Assembly: GCF_003952185.1 (NCBI RefSeq)
Contig: NZ_RXFS01000005.1
Coordinates: 464,296-528,295 of the forward strand
DNA length: 64,000 nt
Direction: 5' to 3'
Source: Variovorax sp. 679
GTDB lineage: Bacteria > Pseudomonadota > Gammaproteobacteria > Burkholderiales > Burkholderiaceae_C
In this document: positions 8,621 to 16,992 of the stretch, piece after piece
Position numbering within the stretch: the stretch's first letter is position 1
Layout of the letters: each line of letters opens with the position of its first letter
The notes under the pieces: model-generated
What the model was told of the DNA's origin: nothing
Seen by the model: the letters and a program-made list of their open reading frames with translations, nothing else
Databases searched by the model: none
Translations under genes and position numbers: made by a program

Positions 8621-9628
8621 TCAATGGCCGCGCAACGACAGGGTGTCCGACGGCCGTTCGCCGAAGCGCGCACGGTACTGCGCCGCGAAATGCCCCAGAT
8701 GAAGAAAACCGTACTTCTGAGCCACTTCGCGCACGCCGGCTCCGTTGACGCCGGCTGACGCCCGCAACTCGGCGCGCACCCTGTCGAGCCGGGTCTCGCG
8801 CAGGAACTCCATCGGTCCCTGTCCCGCATGCTGGCGGAAGGCCAGCTGCAAGGCCCGCGCGCTGCACCCGACTTCGCGGCATACGTCGGCCAGCGACAGA
8901 GGCTGGTCGGCATGCGCCTCCATGTACTCCTGAGCCTTGCGGACCGCACGCGGCAGCAGGCTGCGCCGCTGGCTGTCTCCGGCAAGGGCGCGGGAATGGT
9001 TGTGCCCCGCCGACATCAGCAGGCTGGCCATCAGGTACGCCTCGGCGTGCTCCGCCAGCGGGCCGCCGGGTTGCAGCGCATTGCCGGCATCGAGCGTGAG
9101 CCGCAGGTAGTCGATGAAATGCACCAGCGGCGCGAGCGTGGGGTTGTCGAGCGGCACGCCGAGATCGAACACCAGCGGCTTTCCGACGGGCGCCTGGAGC
9201 AAGGATTCGAGCCGCGAGAGCAGCGCGGGGCGCGCCAGCCGCACGATCAGGTGCGGGCTGTCGTCGGCCCAGCGCATCGACAGCAGTTCGGTGGGCGAGG
9301 GCAGCGAGGCCAGGCGGGGTGTCGCGTCCACATGCTGCGCGCCGCAACGGATTTCGGCGCCTCCGCGCAACGGAATCTGCAACAGGAAGAAATCCTGCAG
9401 GTAGCCCGGGTCGATCTGCACGCCGGGGCCGTACTGCACGTAGTTGAGGCTCACGTCCCGGTGCAGCCGTGCGCTGTGATGGCAGGCGTCGAGTTCGGTG
9501 CGGGGCCTCAGCATGACCAGCCCGTGCGGGCAGAACACGCGGGCCACGCTTTCACGAGCCTCGTCCATGTCGTGGCTCTCGAAAAGCCGATAGCGCTGCA
9601 GCGGCAGTGGGGTCGTGGCGGTTTCCAT
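8621..9628 (-). CDS. AraC-family transcriptional regulator
   Basis: This 335-residue regulator starts at METATTPLPL; the open frame extends 27 residues further upstream but that stretch looks non-coding. Residues about 20-200 form an AraC-binding-like sensor domain of the kind found in regulators of aromatic catabolism. The last 100 residues form the double helix-turn-helix: ADVCREVGCSARALQLAF, then VREVAQKYGFLHLGHFAAQY and RARFGERPS. It is divergent from the SDR/monooxygenase operon at 9818, with about 190 bp between start codons. It is therefore the likely activator of that operon, matching the AraC-type IifR of Acinetobacter indole clusters. Confidence 0.8.
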   Translation of the reverse strand: METATTPLPLQRYRLFESHDMDEARESVARVFCPHGLVMLRPRTELDACHHSARLHRDVSLNYVQYGPGVQIDPGYLQDFFLLQIPLRGGAEIRCGAQHVDATPRLASLPSPTELLSMRWADDSPHLIVRLARPALLSRLESLLQAPVGKPLVFDLGVPLDNPTLAPLVHFIDYLRLTLDAGNALQPGGPLAEHAEAYLMASLLMSAGHNHSRALAGDSQRRSLLPRAVRKAQEYMEAHADQPLSLADVCREVGCSARALQLAFRQHAGQGPMEFLRETRLDRVRAELRASAGVNGAGVREVAQKYGFLHLGHFAAQYRARFGERPSDTLSLRGH

Positions 9629-9817
9629 GGGGCGAAGGCACCCTAGCAAAAACCGTCCCCGCCCACAATTCGGGCCACCCCTCGCAAGAAAACTGCGCGC
9701 CAGGGACATGGCCTGCGTTTGCGGGACTCGCCGAGAGCCTCCCTGCCTCTAACGTTCGCTCCACAGGCCGCCCTGGCCTGTTGTCCGATGTTCGATCAAC
9801 CGAGGAGAGCAAGCGTC

Positions 9818-10609
9818 ATGTTCAAGGGACTCGAAGGCAGGAGCGCCATCGTCACCGGTGGTTCCACGCTGATAGGCGCCGGCGTGGTGCGTGCGCTGCA
9901 CGCGGCCGGCGTGAAGGTCGTCATCGCCGACATCGATGCCGGCAACGGCCAGCCGCTGGCCGATTCGCTGGGCGCCGGCGCGCGCTTCGTGCGCACCGAC
10001 ATCACCGACGACGCGCAGGTGAAGGCCTGCGTGGCGGAAGCGGCCGCGCGCCACGGCGGCGTGCACTTTCTCGTCAACCTGGCCTGCTCCTACGTGGACG
10101 ACGGCTTCAAGTCGCCGCGCGCCGACTGGCTCACCTCGTTCAACGTGAACGTGGCGAGCGCTGTGGCGATGCTGCAGGCCGTGCATCCGCACATGGTGGC
10201 CGCGGGTGGCGGGGCGGTGGTGAATTTCACGAGCATCTCGTCGAGCGTGGCCCAGACGGGCCGCTGGCTCTACCCGGTGAGCAAGGCCGCGATGGCGCAG
10301 CTCACGCGCAACATGGCGATGGACCTGGCACCCGACCGCATCCGCGTGAACAGCGTCTCGCCGGGCTGGACCTGGTCGGCCGTGATGAACCAGCTCACAA
10401 ACGGTGACCGGGCCAAGACGGATCGCGTGGCCGCTCCCTTCCATCTGCTCGGGCGCGTCGGCGATCCCGACGAGGTGGCGCAGGTGGTGCTTTTCCTTTG
10501 CTCCGACCACGCGAGCTTCGTGACCGGTGCCGACTACGCGGTGGACGGCGGCTACTCCGCCATGGGCCCCGAACAGGCCGTGCCCGCCATTCCCAGGTTG
10601 ATGGACTGA
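9818..10609 (+). CDS. Short-chain dehydrogenase/reductase of the monooxygenase operon (possible indole-diol dehydrogenase)
   Basis: This 263-residue classical SDR has the N-terminal cofactor motif VTGGSTLIGAG, a VNLACS segment at the NNAG position, a catalytic Ser in FTSISSS and the Tyr-x3-Lys pair in YPVSKAA. The Asp in VVIADIDAGN at the end of the second strand suggests NAD over NADP. The start at ATG 9818 has a GAGGAG ribosome-binding site; the upstream in-frame ATG at 9719 lacks one. It is the first gene of an operon with two StyA-type monooxygenases and a DLH fusion. In iif/ind clusters the SDR oxidises the dihydrodiol formed after indole epoxidation, and I infer that role here. Substitution of NNAG by NLAC is mildly unusual. 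Confidence 0.75.
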   Translation: MFKGLEGRSAIVTGGSTLIGAGVVRALHAAGVKVVIADIDAGNGQPLADSLGAGARFVRTDITDDAQVKACVAEAAARHGGVHFLVNLACSYVDDGFKSPRADWLTSFNVNVASAVAMLQAVHPHMVAAGGGAVVNFTSISSSVAQTGRWLYPVSKAAMAQLTRNMAMDLAPDRIRVNSVSPGWTWSAVMNQLTNGDRAKTDRVAAPFHLLGRVGDPDEVAQVVLFLCSDHASFVTGADYAVDGGYSAMGPEQAVPAIPRLMD

Positions 10610-10643
10610 CCCGCTCTCATCGGAGCATCGAGGAGTACAAGCA

Positions 10644-11882
10644 ATGAAACGAATCGCCATCGTCGGCGCGGGCCAGTCGGGCCTGCAACTGGGTCTCGGA
10701 CTGCTCGCCGCAGGCTACGAGGTCACGATGTTCAGCAACCGCACGGGCGAGGACATCCGCCAGGGCAAGGTCATGTCCAGCCAGTGCATGTTCCACACCT
10801 CGCTACAAATCGAGCGCGACCTGGGCCTGGACCACTGGGCGAGCGTATGTCCCACGGTGGACGGCATCGGGCTCGCCGTGCCGCATCCCGAGCAGAAGGG
10901 TGCCAAAGTCATCGACTGGGTCGCGCGGCTGAATTCGAGCGCGCAGTCGGTCGACCAGCGCGTGAAGATCCCGGCCTGGATGGACGAATTCAGGAAGAAG
11001 GGCGGCGAGCTGGTCTTCAAGGACGCGGGCATCGACGAGCTGGAGACCTGCACCCAGAGCCACGATCTCACGCTGGTGGCCAGCGGCAAGGGCGAGATCT
11101 CGAAGCTCTTCGAGCGCGACACCCACAAGTCCACCTACGACAAGCCCCAGCGTGCACTGGCGCTGACCTACGTGAAGGGCATGACGCCGCGCGAGCCGCA
11201 CTCGGCCGTGTGCTTCAACCTGATTCCCGGCGTGGGCGAGTATTTCGTGTTCCCGGCGCTGACCACCACGGGCCCGTGCGAGATCATGGTGTTCGAGGGC
11301 GTGCCCGGCGGCCCGATGGATTGCTGGGCCGACGTGAAGACGCCGCAGGAGCACCTCGCGCGCAGCAAGTGGATCCTCGACGCCTTCACGCCTTGGGAAG
11401 CCGAGCGCTGCAGGGACATCGAACTCACCGACGACAACGGCATCCTCGCGGGCCGCTTCGCGCCGACCGTGCGCAAGCCGGTGGCGACGCTGCCTTCGGG
11501 CCGCAAGGTGCTGGGCCTGGCCGACGTGGTGGTGCTCAACGACCCGATCACGGGGCAGGGCTCGAACAACGCGGCCAAGTGCGCCGACACGTATCTCAGG
11601 AGCATCCTCGCGCGCGGCGACGGCGCGGCCGATGCGGCCTGGATGCAGCAGACCTTCGACCGCTACTGGTTCGGCTACGCGCAATGGGTCACGCAGTGGA
11701 CCAACATGCTGCTGGCACCGCCGCCGCCCCATGTGCTCAACCTGCTCGGCGCCGCCGGCGCGATGCCGCCGCTGGCCAGTGCGTTCGCCAACGGCTTCGA
11801 CGATCCGCGCACCTACTTCCCGTGGTTCGCCGATCCGGATGAAGCCGGGCGCTACATCGAGACCTGCGCGGCCGTCGCATAA
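10644..11882 (+). CDS. styA1: StyA-type FAD monooxygenase, stand-alone oxygenase (StyA1-like)
   Basis: This 412-residue single-component group E flavoprotein monooxygenase has the N-terminal FAD-binding motif IVGAGQSGLQLGLGLL and the StyA hallmark segments MSSQCMFHTSL, GVGEYFVFPALTTTGPCEI and LNDPITGQGSNNAAK. Such enzymes use FADH2 supplied by a separate reductase to epoxidise styrene or indole or to form sulfoxides. It lies 34 bp after the SDR and 14 bp before a second oxygenase fused to a reductase. The pair corresponds to StyA1/StyA2B, which I recall from Rhodococcus opacus 1CP and Variovorax paradoxus EPS. In the Variovorax pair sulfoxidation was reported to exceed styrene epoxidation. 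The native substrate is not shown by sequence. Confidence 0.85.
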   Translation: MKRIAIVGAGQSGLQLGLGLLAAGYEVTMFSNRTGEDIRQGKVMSSQCMFHTSLQIERDLGLDHWASVCPTVDGIGLAVPHPEQKGAKVIDWVARLNSSAQSVDQRVKIPAWMDEFRKKGGELVFKDAGIDELETCTQSHDLTLVASGKGEISKLFERDTHKSTYDKPQRALALTYVKGMTPREPHSAVCFNLIPGVGEYFVFPALTTTGPCEIMVFEGVPGGPMDCWADVKTPQEHLARSKWILDAFTPWEAERCRDIELTDDNGILAGRFAPTVRKPVATLPSGRKVLGLADVVVLNDPITGQGSNNAAKCADTYLRSILARGDGAADAAWMQQTFDRYWFGYAQWVTQWTNMLLAPPPPHVLNLLGAAGAMPPLASAFANGFDDPRTYFPWFADPDEAGRYIETCAAVA

Positions 11883-11896
11883 GCCGGAGCGAAAGC

Positions 11897-13630
11897 ATGA
11901 AGCGACGCGTGGCCATCGTCGGCGCCGGGCAGTCCGGCATGCAGCTCGCGCTGGGACTGCTGCGCGCGGGACACGAGGTGACGGTGTATTCGAACCGCAG
12001 TGCGCGGGACATCTTCGATGGGCCGGTGATGTCCAGCCAGTGCATGTTCGAGACCGCGCTGCAGACCGAACGCGAGCTGGGGCTGGACTGGTGGGCCGAC
12101 GAATGTCCGCTGGTGGAGGGCATCGGCATGACGGTGCGCAATCCGGAGGGCGGCAAGGCCATCGAATGGAGCGCGAGGCTCGACGGGCCCGCGCAGTCGG
12201 TGGACCAGCGACTCAAGATACCCGCCTGGATGATCGAGTTCGAGAAGCGCGGCGGCAGGCTGGTGCTGCAGGACGTGGGGCTCGACGAACTGGAAGCCTG
12301 CGCGCAATCGAACGACCTCGTGGTCGTCGCGAGCGGCAAGGGCGAGATCTCGAAGCTCTTCGAGCGCGACGAGGCGCGTTCTCCATACGACCAGCCGCAG
12401 CGCGCGCTGGCACTGACCTACGTGAAGGGAATGAAGCCCACCCGGCCGCATGCGCGCGTGTGCTTCAACCTCATTCCCGGCGTGGGCGAATACTTCGTGT
12501 TCCCGGCGCTGACCACGACCGGCCCCTGCGAGATCATGGTGTTCGAAGGCGTGCCCGGCGGTCCGATGGATTGCTGGGAAGACGTGGAGACGCCGCGGGA
12601 GCACCTCGCGCGCAGCAAGCGGATCCTGGAAACCTTCCTGCCGTGGGAAGCCGAGCGATGCACCGACATCGAACTGACCGACGACAACGGCGTTCTCTCG
12701 GGCCGCTTCACGCCGGTGGTGCGCAAGCCGGTGGCGACGCTGCCTTCGGGGCGCAAGGTGCTGGGCCTGGCCGATGCGATCGTGCTCAACGACCCGATCA
12801 CGGGGCAAGGCTCCAACAACGCCGCCAAGTGCGCCGACATCTACCTGAAGCGCATCCTCGAGAACGGCGATGCGCCCTTCGACGCCGAATGGATGCAGCA
12901 GACCTTCGACCGCTACTGGGAAGGCTATGCCCGCTGGGCCACCGACTGGACCAACAGCCTGCTCGCGCCGCCCCGGCCGCATCTGCAGAAGCTGTTGCAG
13001 AGCGCCACCCACATGCCCGCGGTGGCGGGCACCATCGTCAACGGCTTCGACGACCCGCGCGCGTTCGCGCCCTGGTGGTTCGATGCCACGGAGGCAGACC
13101 GCTTCCTGGAGGAGCGGGCGCGCGAGGCGGCCGTCGACCGCTTCGACCGGCGCGACTTCCGCAAGGCGCTCGGGCAGTTCAGCACCGGCGTCACCGTCAT
13201 CACGACGCGGGCCATCGATGGCCGCCGCGTGGGCATGACCGCCAACTCGTTCTCGTCGGTGTCGCTCGATCCGCCGCTGGTGCTCTGGAGCCTGGCGCGG
13301 CAGGCACCGAGCGTGGGCGACTTCACTGGCGCCAGCCACTTCGCGATCAACGTGCTGGCGGCGAACCAGCATCACCTGTCGCGGCAGTTCTCCACGCCGC
13401 AGCCGGACAAGTTCGGCGGGGTGGACTGCTGCGAGGGTGCGGCCGGCGTGCCGCTGCTCAACGGCGTCATCGCACGCTTCGTGTGCCGCAACGTGAAGCA
13501 GTACGACGGCGGCGACCACCTCATCTTCATCGGCGAGGTCGAGCGCTACGAGCGCTTCGACGGCGAGCCGCTGGTCTTTCACTCGGGCTACTACCAGGTG
13601 ACGACGCGACATCCGGAATGCGTGCAATGA
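11897..13630 (+). CDS. styA2B: StyA2B: StyA-type monooxygenase fused to a flavin reductase
   Basis: This 577-residue fusion has residues 1 to about 410 as a second StyA oxygenase, with FAD motif IVGAGQSGMQLALGLL and the same LNDPITGQGSNNAAK and GVGEYFVFPAL blocks as the preceding gene. A short charged linker follows. Residues about 418-577 are an HpaC/StyB-like flavin reductase (FSTGVTVITT, GMTANSFSSVSLDPPLVLWSL, HFAINVLA, a late His at HSGYY). The reductase makes FADH2 from NADH and passes it to its own oxygenase and probably to StyA1. No separate flavin reductase gene is nearby, consistent with this one serving both. A GGAGCG ribosome-binding site precedes ATG 11897. Confidence 0.9.
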   Translation: MKRRVAIVGAGQSGMQLALGLLRAGHEVTVYSNRSARDIFDGPVMSSQCMFETALQTERELGLDWWADECPLVEGIGMTVRNPEGGKAIEWSARLDGPAQSVDQRLKIPAWMIEFEKRGGRLVLQDVGLDELEACAQSNDLVVVASGKGEISKLFERDEARSPYDQPQRALALTYVKGMKPTRPHARVCFNLIPGVGEYFVFPALTTTGPCEIMVFEGVPGGPMDCWEDVETPREHLARSKRILETFLPWEAERCTDIELTDDNGVLSGRFTPVVRKPVATLPSGRKVLGLADAIVLNDPITGQGSNNAAKCADIYLKRILENGDAPFDAEWMQQTFDRYWEGYARWATDWTNSLLAPPRPHLQKLLQSATHMPAVAGTIVNGFDDPRAFAPWWFDATEADRFLEERAREAAVDRFDRRDFRKALGQFSTGVTVITTRAIDGRRVGMTANSFSSVSLDPPLVLWSLARQAPSVGDFTGASHFAINVLAANQHHLSRQFSTPQPDKFGGVDCCEGAAGVPLLNGVIARFVCRNVKQYDGGDHLIFIGEVERYERFDGEPLVFHSGYYQVTTRHPECVQ

Positions 13631-13673
13631 GTACGCGACCCGCACCACCCATTCAATGAACGGAGCAATTCAC

Positions 13674-14909
13674 ATGCAGCAGAAAGCCCACGACGGCGCG
13701 CACCAGATCCGCATCCAGGCCACCGATGGAAGCGGCAGCTTCAGCGGCTATCTCGCCGTGCCACGCTCGGGCAGCGGCCCCGGTCTGGTGCTCGCGCAGG
13801 AGATCTTCGGCGTGAACGCCACGATGCGCGAGGTGGCCGACTACTACGCCGAGGAGGGCTACGTGGTGCTCGTGCCCGACCTGTTCTGGCGGCAGGAGCC
13901 CGGCGTGCAGCTCGGCTACTCGCCGGAAGACTGGCAGCGTGCCTTCGCCCTCTACCAGGGCTTCGACGAGGCCAAGGGCATGGAGGACATGCAAGCCTCC
14001 ATCACCGCCTTGCGCGGTCGGCCCGAAGTGCAGGACGCCAAGGTCGGCGTGCTCGGCTTCTGCCTCGGCGGCAAGCTGGCCTACCTCAGCGCCTGCCGCA
14101 CCGACGCGGACGTCGCCGTCGGCTACTACGGCGTGGGCATCGATGCCGCTCTCGACGAGGCCGACAACATCAAGCGCCCGCTCACGCTGCACATCGCCGA
14201 GCTCGACAAGTTCTGCCCGCCGGAGGCACGCGAGCGCATCGTCTCCACGCTCAAGGGCCGCCCCGGCGTGTCGCTGCACGTCTACCCCGGCATGGACCAC
14301 GCCTTCGCCCGCATCGGCGGCGAGCATTTCCACAAGCCCTCGGCCCTGATGGCCCACGAGCGCAGCATTGCCACGCTGAAAGACGCCATCGGCCCGCACT
14401 ACGACCTGCCCGCGCTGTGGGACAAGCACTGCGAATACGAGTTCGGCACCCGCAACGTCGACGACACCATGTCCACCATGGTGGCCGAGCCCTACGTCAA
14501 CCACATCCCGACGATGACCGGCGGCGTGGGCTACAAGGCGCTGCACGCGTTCTATACGAACCACTTCGTCAACAGCAACCCGCCCGACACCTCGCTGGTG
14601 CCGATCTCGCGCACGGTGGGCGCCACGCAGGTGGTCGACGAGATGCTGTTCTGCTTCACCCACACCACCGAGATCCCGTGGATGCTGCCGGGCGTGGCGC
14701 CCACGGGCAAGCGCGTGGAGATTCCGCTGCTGGCCGTCATCAAGTTCCGAGGTGACAAGCTCTATCACGAGCACATCTACTGGGACCAGGCCAGCGTGCT
14801 GGTGCAGGTGGGGCTGCTCGATGCGAAGCTGCTGCCGGTGGCGGGCGTGGAGACGGCGCGCAAGCTGCTGGACGAGACGCTGCCGTCGAATACGCTGATG
14901 AAGCGCTGA
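13674..14909 (+). CDS. Dienelactone hydrolase-family protein fused to an NTF2/SnoaL-like domain
   Basis: This 411-residue two-domain protein has residues 1 to about 240 as a dienelactone-hydrolase alpha/beta hydrolase. Its triad is Cys130 (GFCLGGK), Asp178 (AELDKF) and His209 (GMDHAFA), each offset by exactly seven from the classical Cys123/Asp171/His202, and Glu43 sits in AQEIFGVN. Residues about 255-411 form an NTF2/SnoaL-like cone. ATG 13674 has a CGGAGC ribosome-binding site, whereas the in-frame ATG at 13656 has none. It is the last gene of the SDR-StyA1-StyA2B operon. Its position fits the enzyme called IifA or IndC in indole clusters, which forms anthranilate from 3-hydroxyindolin-2-one. 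I cannot confirm that orthology without a search; a conventional hydrolase role remains possible. Confidence 0.75.
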   Translation: MQQKAHDGAHQIRIQATDGSGSFSGYLAVPRSGSGPGLVLAQEIFGVNATMREVADYYAEEGYVVLVPDLFWRQEPGVQLGYSPEDWQRAFALYQGFDEAKGMEDMQASITALRGRPEVQDAKVGVLGFCLGGKLAYLSACRTDADVAVGYYGVGIDAALDEADNIKRPLTLHIAELDKFCPPEARERIVSTLKGRPGVSLHVYPGMDHAFARIGGEHFHKPSALMAHERSIATLKDAIGPHYDLPALWDKHCEYEFGTRNVDDTMSTMVAEPYVNHIPTMTGGVGYKALHAFYTNHFVNSNPPDTSLVPISRTVGATQVVDEMLFCFTHTTEIPWMLPGVAPTGKRVEIPLLAVIKFRGDKLYHEHIYWDQASVLVQVGLLDAKLLPVAGVETARKLLDETLPSNTLMKR

Positions 14910-14913
14910 GGGC

Positions 14914-15828
14914 TCAGTCCGAGGCTTTCACCGCATCGACGAGGAATCGCACGAAAGCCTTTCCCGCGGCGGGCAGCGAGCGGCCCGCCATTGTCTCGAT
15001 GGCGAGATGCCGCTCGTGCATCTCGCGATCCTTCAAAGGAATGGCGACCAGCGCCTTGCTCTGCAGCAGCGTGCGGATCGACAGCGGCCCATAGAAGGCG
15101 ATGGTGCCGCCACCTGCCGCCGCGAAGCTCAGCAGTGAATTCGCGTGGTTGCTGGACATCGCCAGTTCGTAGCGCAGCTCCTGCCGCGAGCAGCTGGCAT
15201 CGAGCAGGCGGCGGATGGAGCTGTCTTCCTGCGGCAGCCCCAGCGGATAAGCGACCACCTGCCGGAGGGAAAGCTGCCGCTGTCTGGCCAGCGGGTGGTC
15301 CTTGGCCATCACGGCCAGGATGGGGCTGGGATGTCGCAGCTCGACCTCGATGCCTGGCTGGGGCAGGGCGCTGAGGGTGATGCCCACGTCGGTCTCGCCG
15401 TCGCGCACCAGCCTGGAGATGTCGGCGGGCGCGCAGACCTCCAGGTGAAAGCGGATGCCCGCGTGCTTGAGGCGGAACTGCGCGATCAGCCTGGGAATGA
15501 AGTCGAAGGCGAAGCCCTCGGTGCTTGCCACGCGCACATGGCCGGTGCGCAGGCCGCGCAGTCCGGCGATGTCGTTCGCGACCCGCTCGATGTCCTGCTG
15601 CGCGCGCTTGGCGTGAGCCGCCAGCAGTTCACCCGCGGCGTTGGGCACCATGCCGCGCGCATGGCGCTCGAACAGCAGCGTGTCGAGCTCGCGCTCCAGT
15701 CTTGCCACCTGCCGGCTCACCGCCGAGGGCGCCACGTTGAGCTTGAGAGCCGCCTCCTTCACGGAGCCTGTTTTCACGACCTCGAGAAAGTAGCGCACGG
15801 CGGTTTCCTGCAAGGCGCGAAGCTGCAT
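14914..15828 (-). CDS. LysR-family transcriptional regulator facing a Bug receptor/amidase pair
   Basis: This 304-residue LTTR has an N-terminal winged helix (VKTGSVKEAALKLNVAPSAVSRQVARLE) and a substrate-binding effector domain beginning near residue 90 (GHVRVASTEGF). I start at MQLRALQETA, where an AGGAGCC ribosome-binding site precedes the ATG at 15828; the open frame runs 22 residues further upstream. It is divergent from the Bug receptor at 16000 and the amidase at 16992. A perfect 15-bp palindrome lies just upstream of its start, so it probably controls that pair and itself. It converges with the DLH fusion, with four bases between the two genes. Confidence 0.85.
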   Translation of the reverse strand: MQLRALQETAVRYFLEVVKTGSVKEAALKLNVAPSAVSRQVARLERELDTLLFERHARGMVPNAAGELLAAHAKRAQQDIERVANDIAGLRGLRTGHVRVASTEGFAFDFIPRLIAQFRLKHAGIRFHLEVCAPADISRLVRDGETDVGITLSALPQPGIEVELRHPSPILAVMAKDHPLARQRQLSLRQVVAYPLGLPQEDSSIRRLLDASCSRQELRYELAMSSNHANSLLSFAAAGGGTIAFYGPLSIRTLLQSKALVAIPLKDREMHERHLAIETMAGRSLPAAGKAFVRFLVDAVKASD

Positions 15829-15879
15829 GAATGGCTCCTGTTGCGTGGCTTCGGAGGGATGGGGTTCCGGGTGTCTCGA

Positions 15880-15894
15880 TTGCCGATTCGGCAA
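15880..15894. promoter_or_regulatory. Probable LysR operator (perfect palindrome)
   Basis: TTGCCGATTCGGCAA is a perfect 7-1-7 palindrome that contains a T-N11-A box. It lies between the divergent LysR gene (start 15828) and the Bug receptor (start 16000), the usual place for an LTTR activation and autoregulation site. Confidence 0.55.
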
Positions 15895-15999
15895 CGAAGA
15901 ATTCTAAACATTGCGCTTGTGACACCGTCATGACGCTCCTAGGATGAAGCGGTTCTCTCCCCGAATCCCAGTCTTCCAGTCGAAATTCCAGGAGTTCCG

Positions 16000-16992
16000 A
16001 TGAACCGCTTCCCGTTCGTAGCGCGCATGGCTTTGCTTTGCTGCAGCCTTGGTCTTGGCATCGTGCCGCTGGCTTCGCTTGCCGCGGAGACGGGCTTTCC
16101 GGTGCGCCCGGTCACGCTGGTCATTCCCTTCCCGCCGGGCGGCGCCACCGACGTCAACGGCCGCGTGATCGCGCAACGCCTGGGCAAGGAGCTCGGGCAG
16201 CCGGTGGTGATCGAGAACCGCGGCGGCGCCGGCACCGTGGTCGGCGCAAGCTATGTGGCGAAGTCCGCACCCGACGGGTACACGCTCCTGCTGAGTTCGG
16301 GCTCCACCTTCACGGTCAATCCCGCGATCCGCAGCAACCTGCCCTACGACCCGGTGAAGAGCTTCGAGCCGATCGGCATTGCCGGGCGCGTCGCGCTGAT
16401 CCTGCTGGCGAACAGCGAGGTGCCGGTGCAGACGGTCAAGCAGTTCGTGGACTACGTGAAGGCCTCGCCTGGCAAGTATTCGTATGGTTCCTTTGGCACT
16501 GGCACCACCGCGCAGTTCGCGGGCGAAACCATGCTGCACGCCACCGGCCTCAAGATGACGCACGTGCCCTACAAGGGCAGTGCACCGGCCATGACCGACC
16601 TGATGGGCGGGCAGATCCCGTTCAGCATCGACACGGTGAGCGCGGCCGTCCCGCAGCTCAAGAGCGGCAAGATCAAGGCCATTGCGCTGACCACCGCGCG
16701 GCGCTCGGCGCTGCTGCCCGAGGTGCCCACCTTCGCCGAGAGCGGCTATGCCGAGGTCGACATGGATTCCTGGCTCATGCTCGCGGCACCGAAGGGCGTG
16801 CCCGCCGACGTGAAGGCAAGGCTGGAGAAGGCACTGGCCGCGACGATCGCCGATCCGGAGACGAAGGCCAGGCTGCTGGCCGCGGGGCTGGAGCCGAGCT
16901 ACAGCAACGCCGCTGCGAGCGTCGAGCTGATCAACCGCGAACTGCCGATCATGCGTGCCGTCGCAGCCCGCGCCAACATCACCGCCGACTGA
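16000..16992 (+). CDS. Bug/TctC-family periplasmic solute-binding protein
   Basis: This 330-residue protein has a Sec signal peptide ending LASLAAE and the Bug family pattern: FPVRPVTLVIPFPPGGATDVNGR, VVIENRGGAGTVVGA near residue 80, then PDGYTLL, LPYDPVKSFEPI and MTHVPYKGSAPAMTDLMGG. The family binds carboxylates and amides in the periplasm, sometimes as part of a tripartite TctABC importer, but no TctA or TctB genes are present here. The stop codon overlaps the start of the amidase (TGATG), so the two are translationally coupled. The receptor probably captures the amide or its acid product. Confidence 0.85.
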   Translation: MNRFPFVARMALLCCSLGLGIVPLASLAAETGFPVRPVTLVIPFPPGGATDVNGRVIAQRLGKELGQPVVIENRGGAGTVVGASYVAKSAPDGYTLLLSSGSTFTVNPAIRSNLPYDPVKSFEPIGIAGRVALILLANSEVPVQTVKQFVDYVKASPGKYSYGSFGTGTTAQFAGETMLHATGLKMTHVPYKGSAPAMTDLMGGQIPFSIDTVSAAVPQLKSGKIKAIALTTARRSALLPEVPTFAESGYAEVDMDSWLMLAAPKGVPADVKARLEKALAATIADPETKARLLAAGLEPSYSNAAASVELINRELPIMRAVAARANITAD

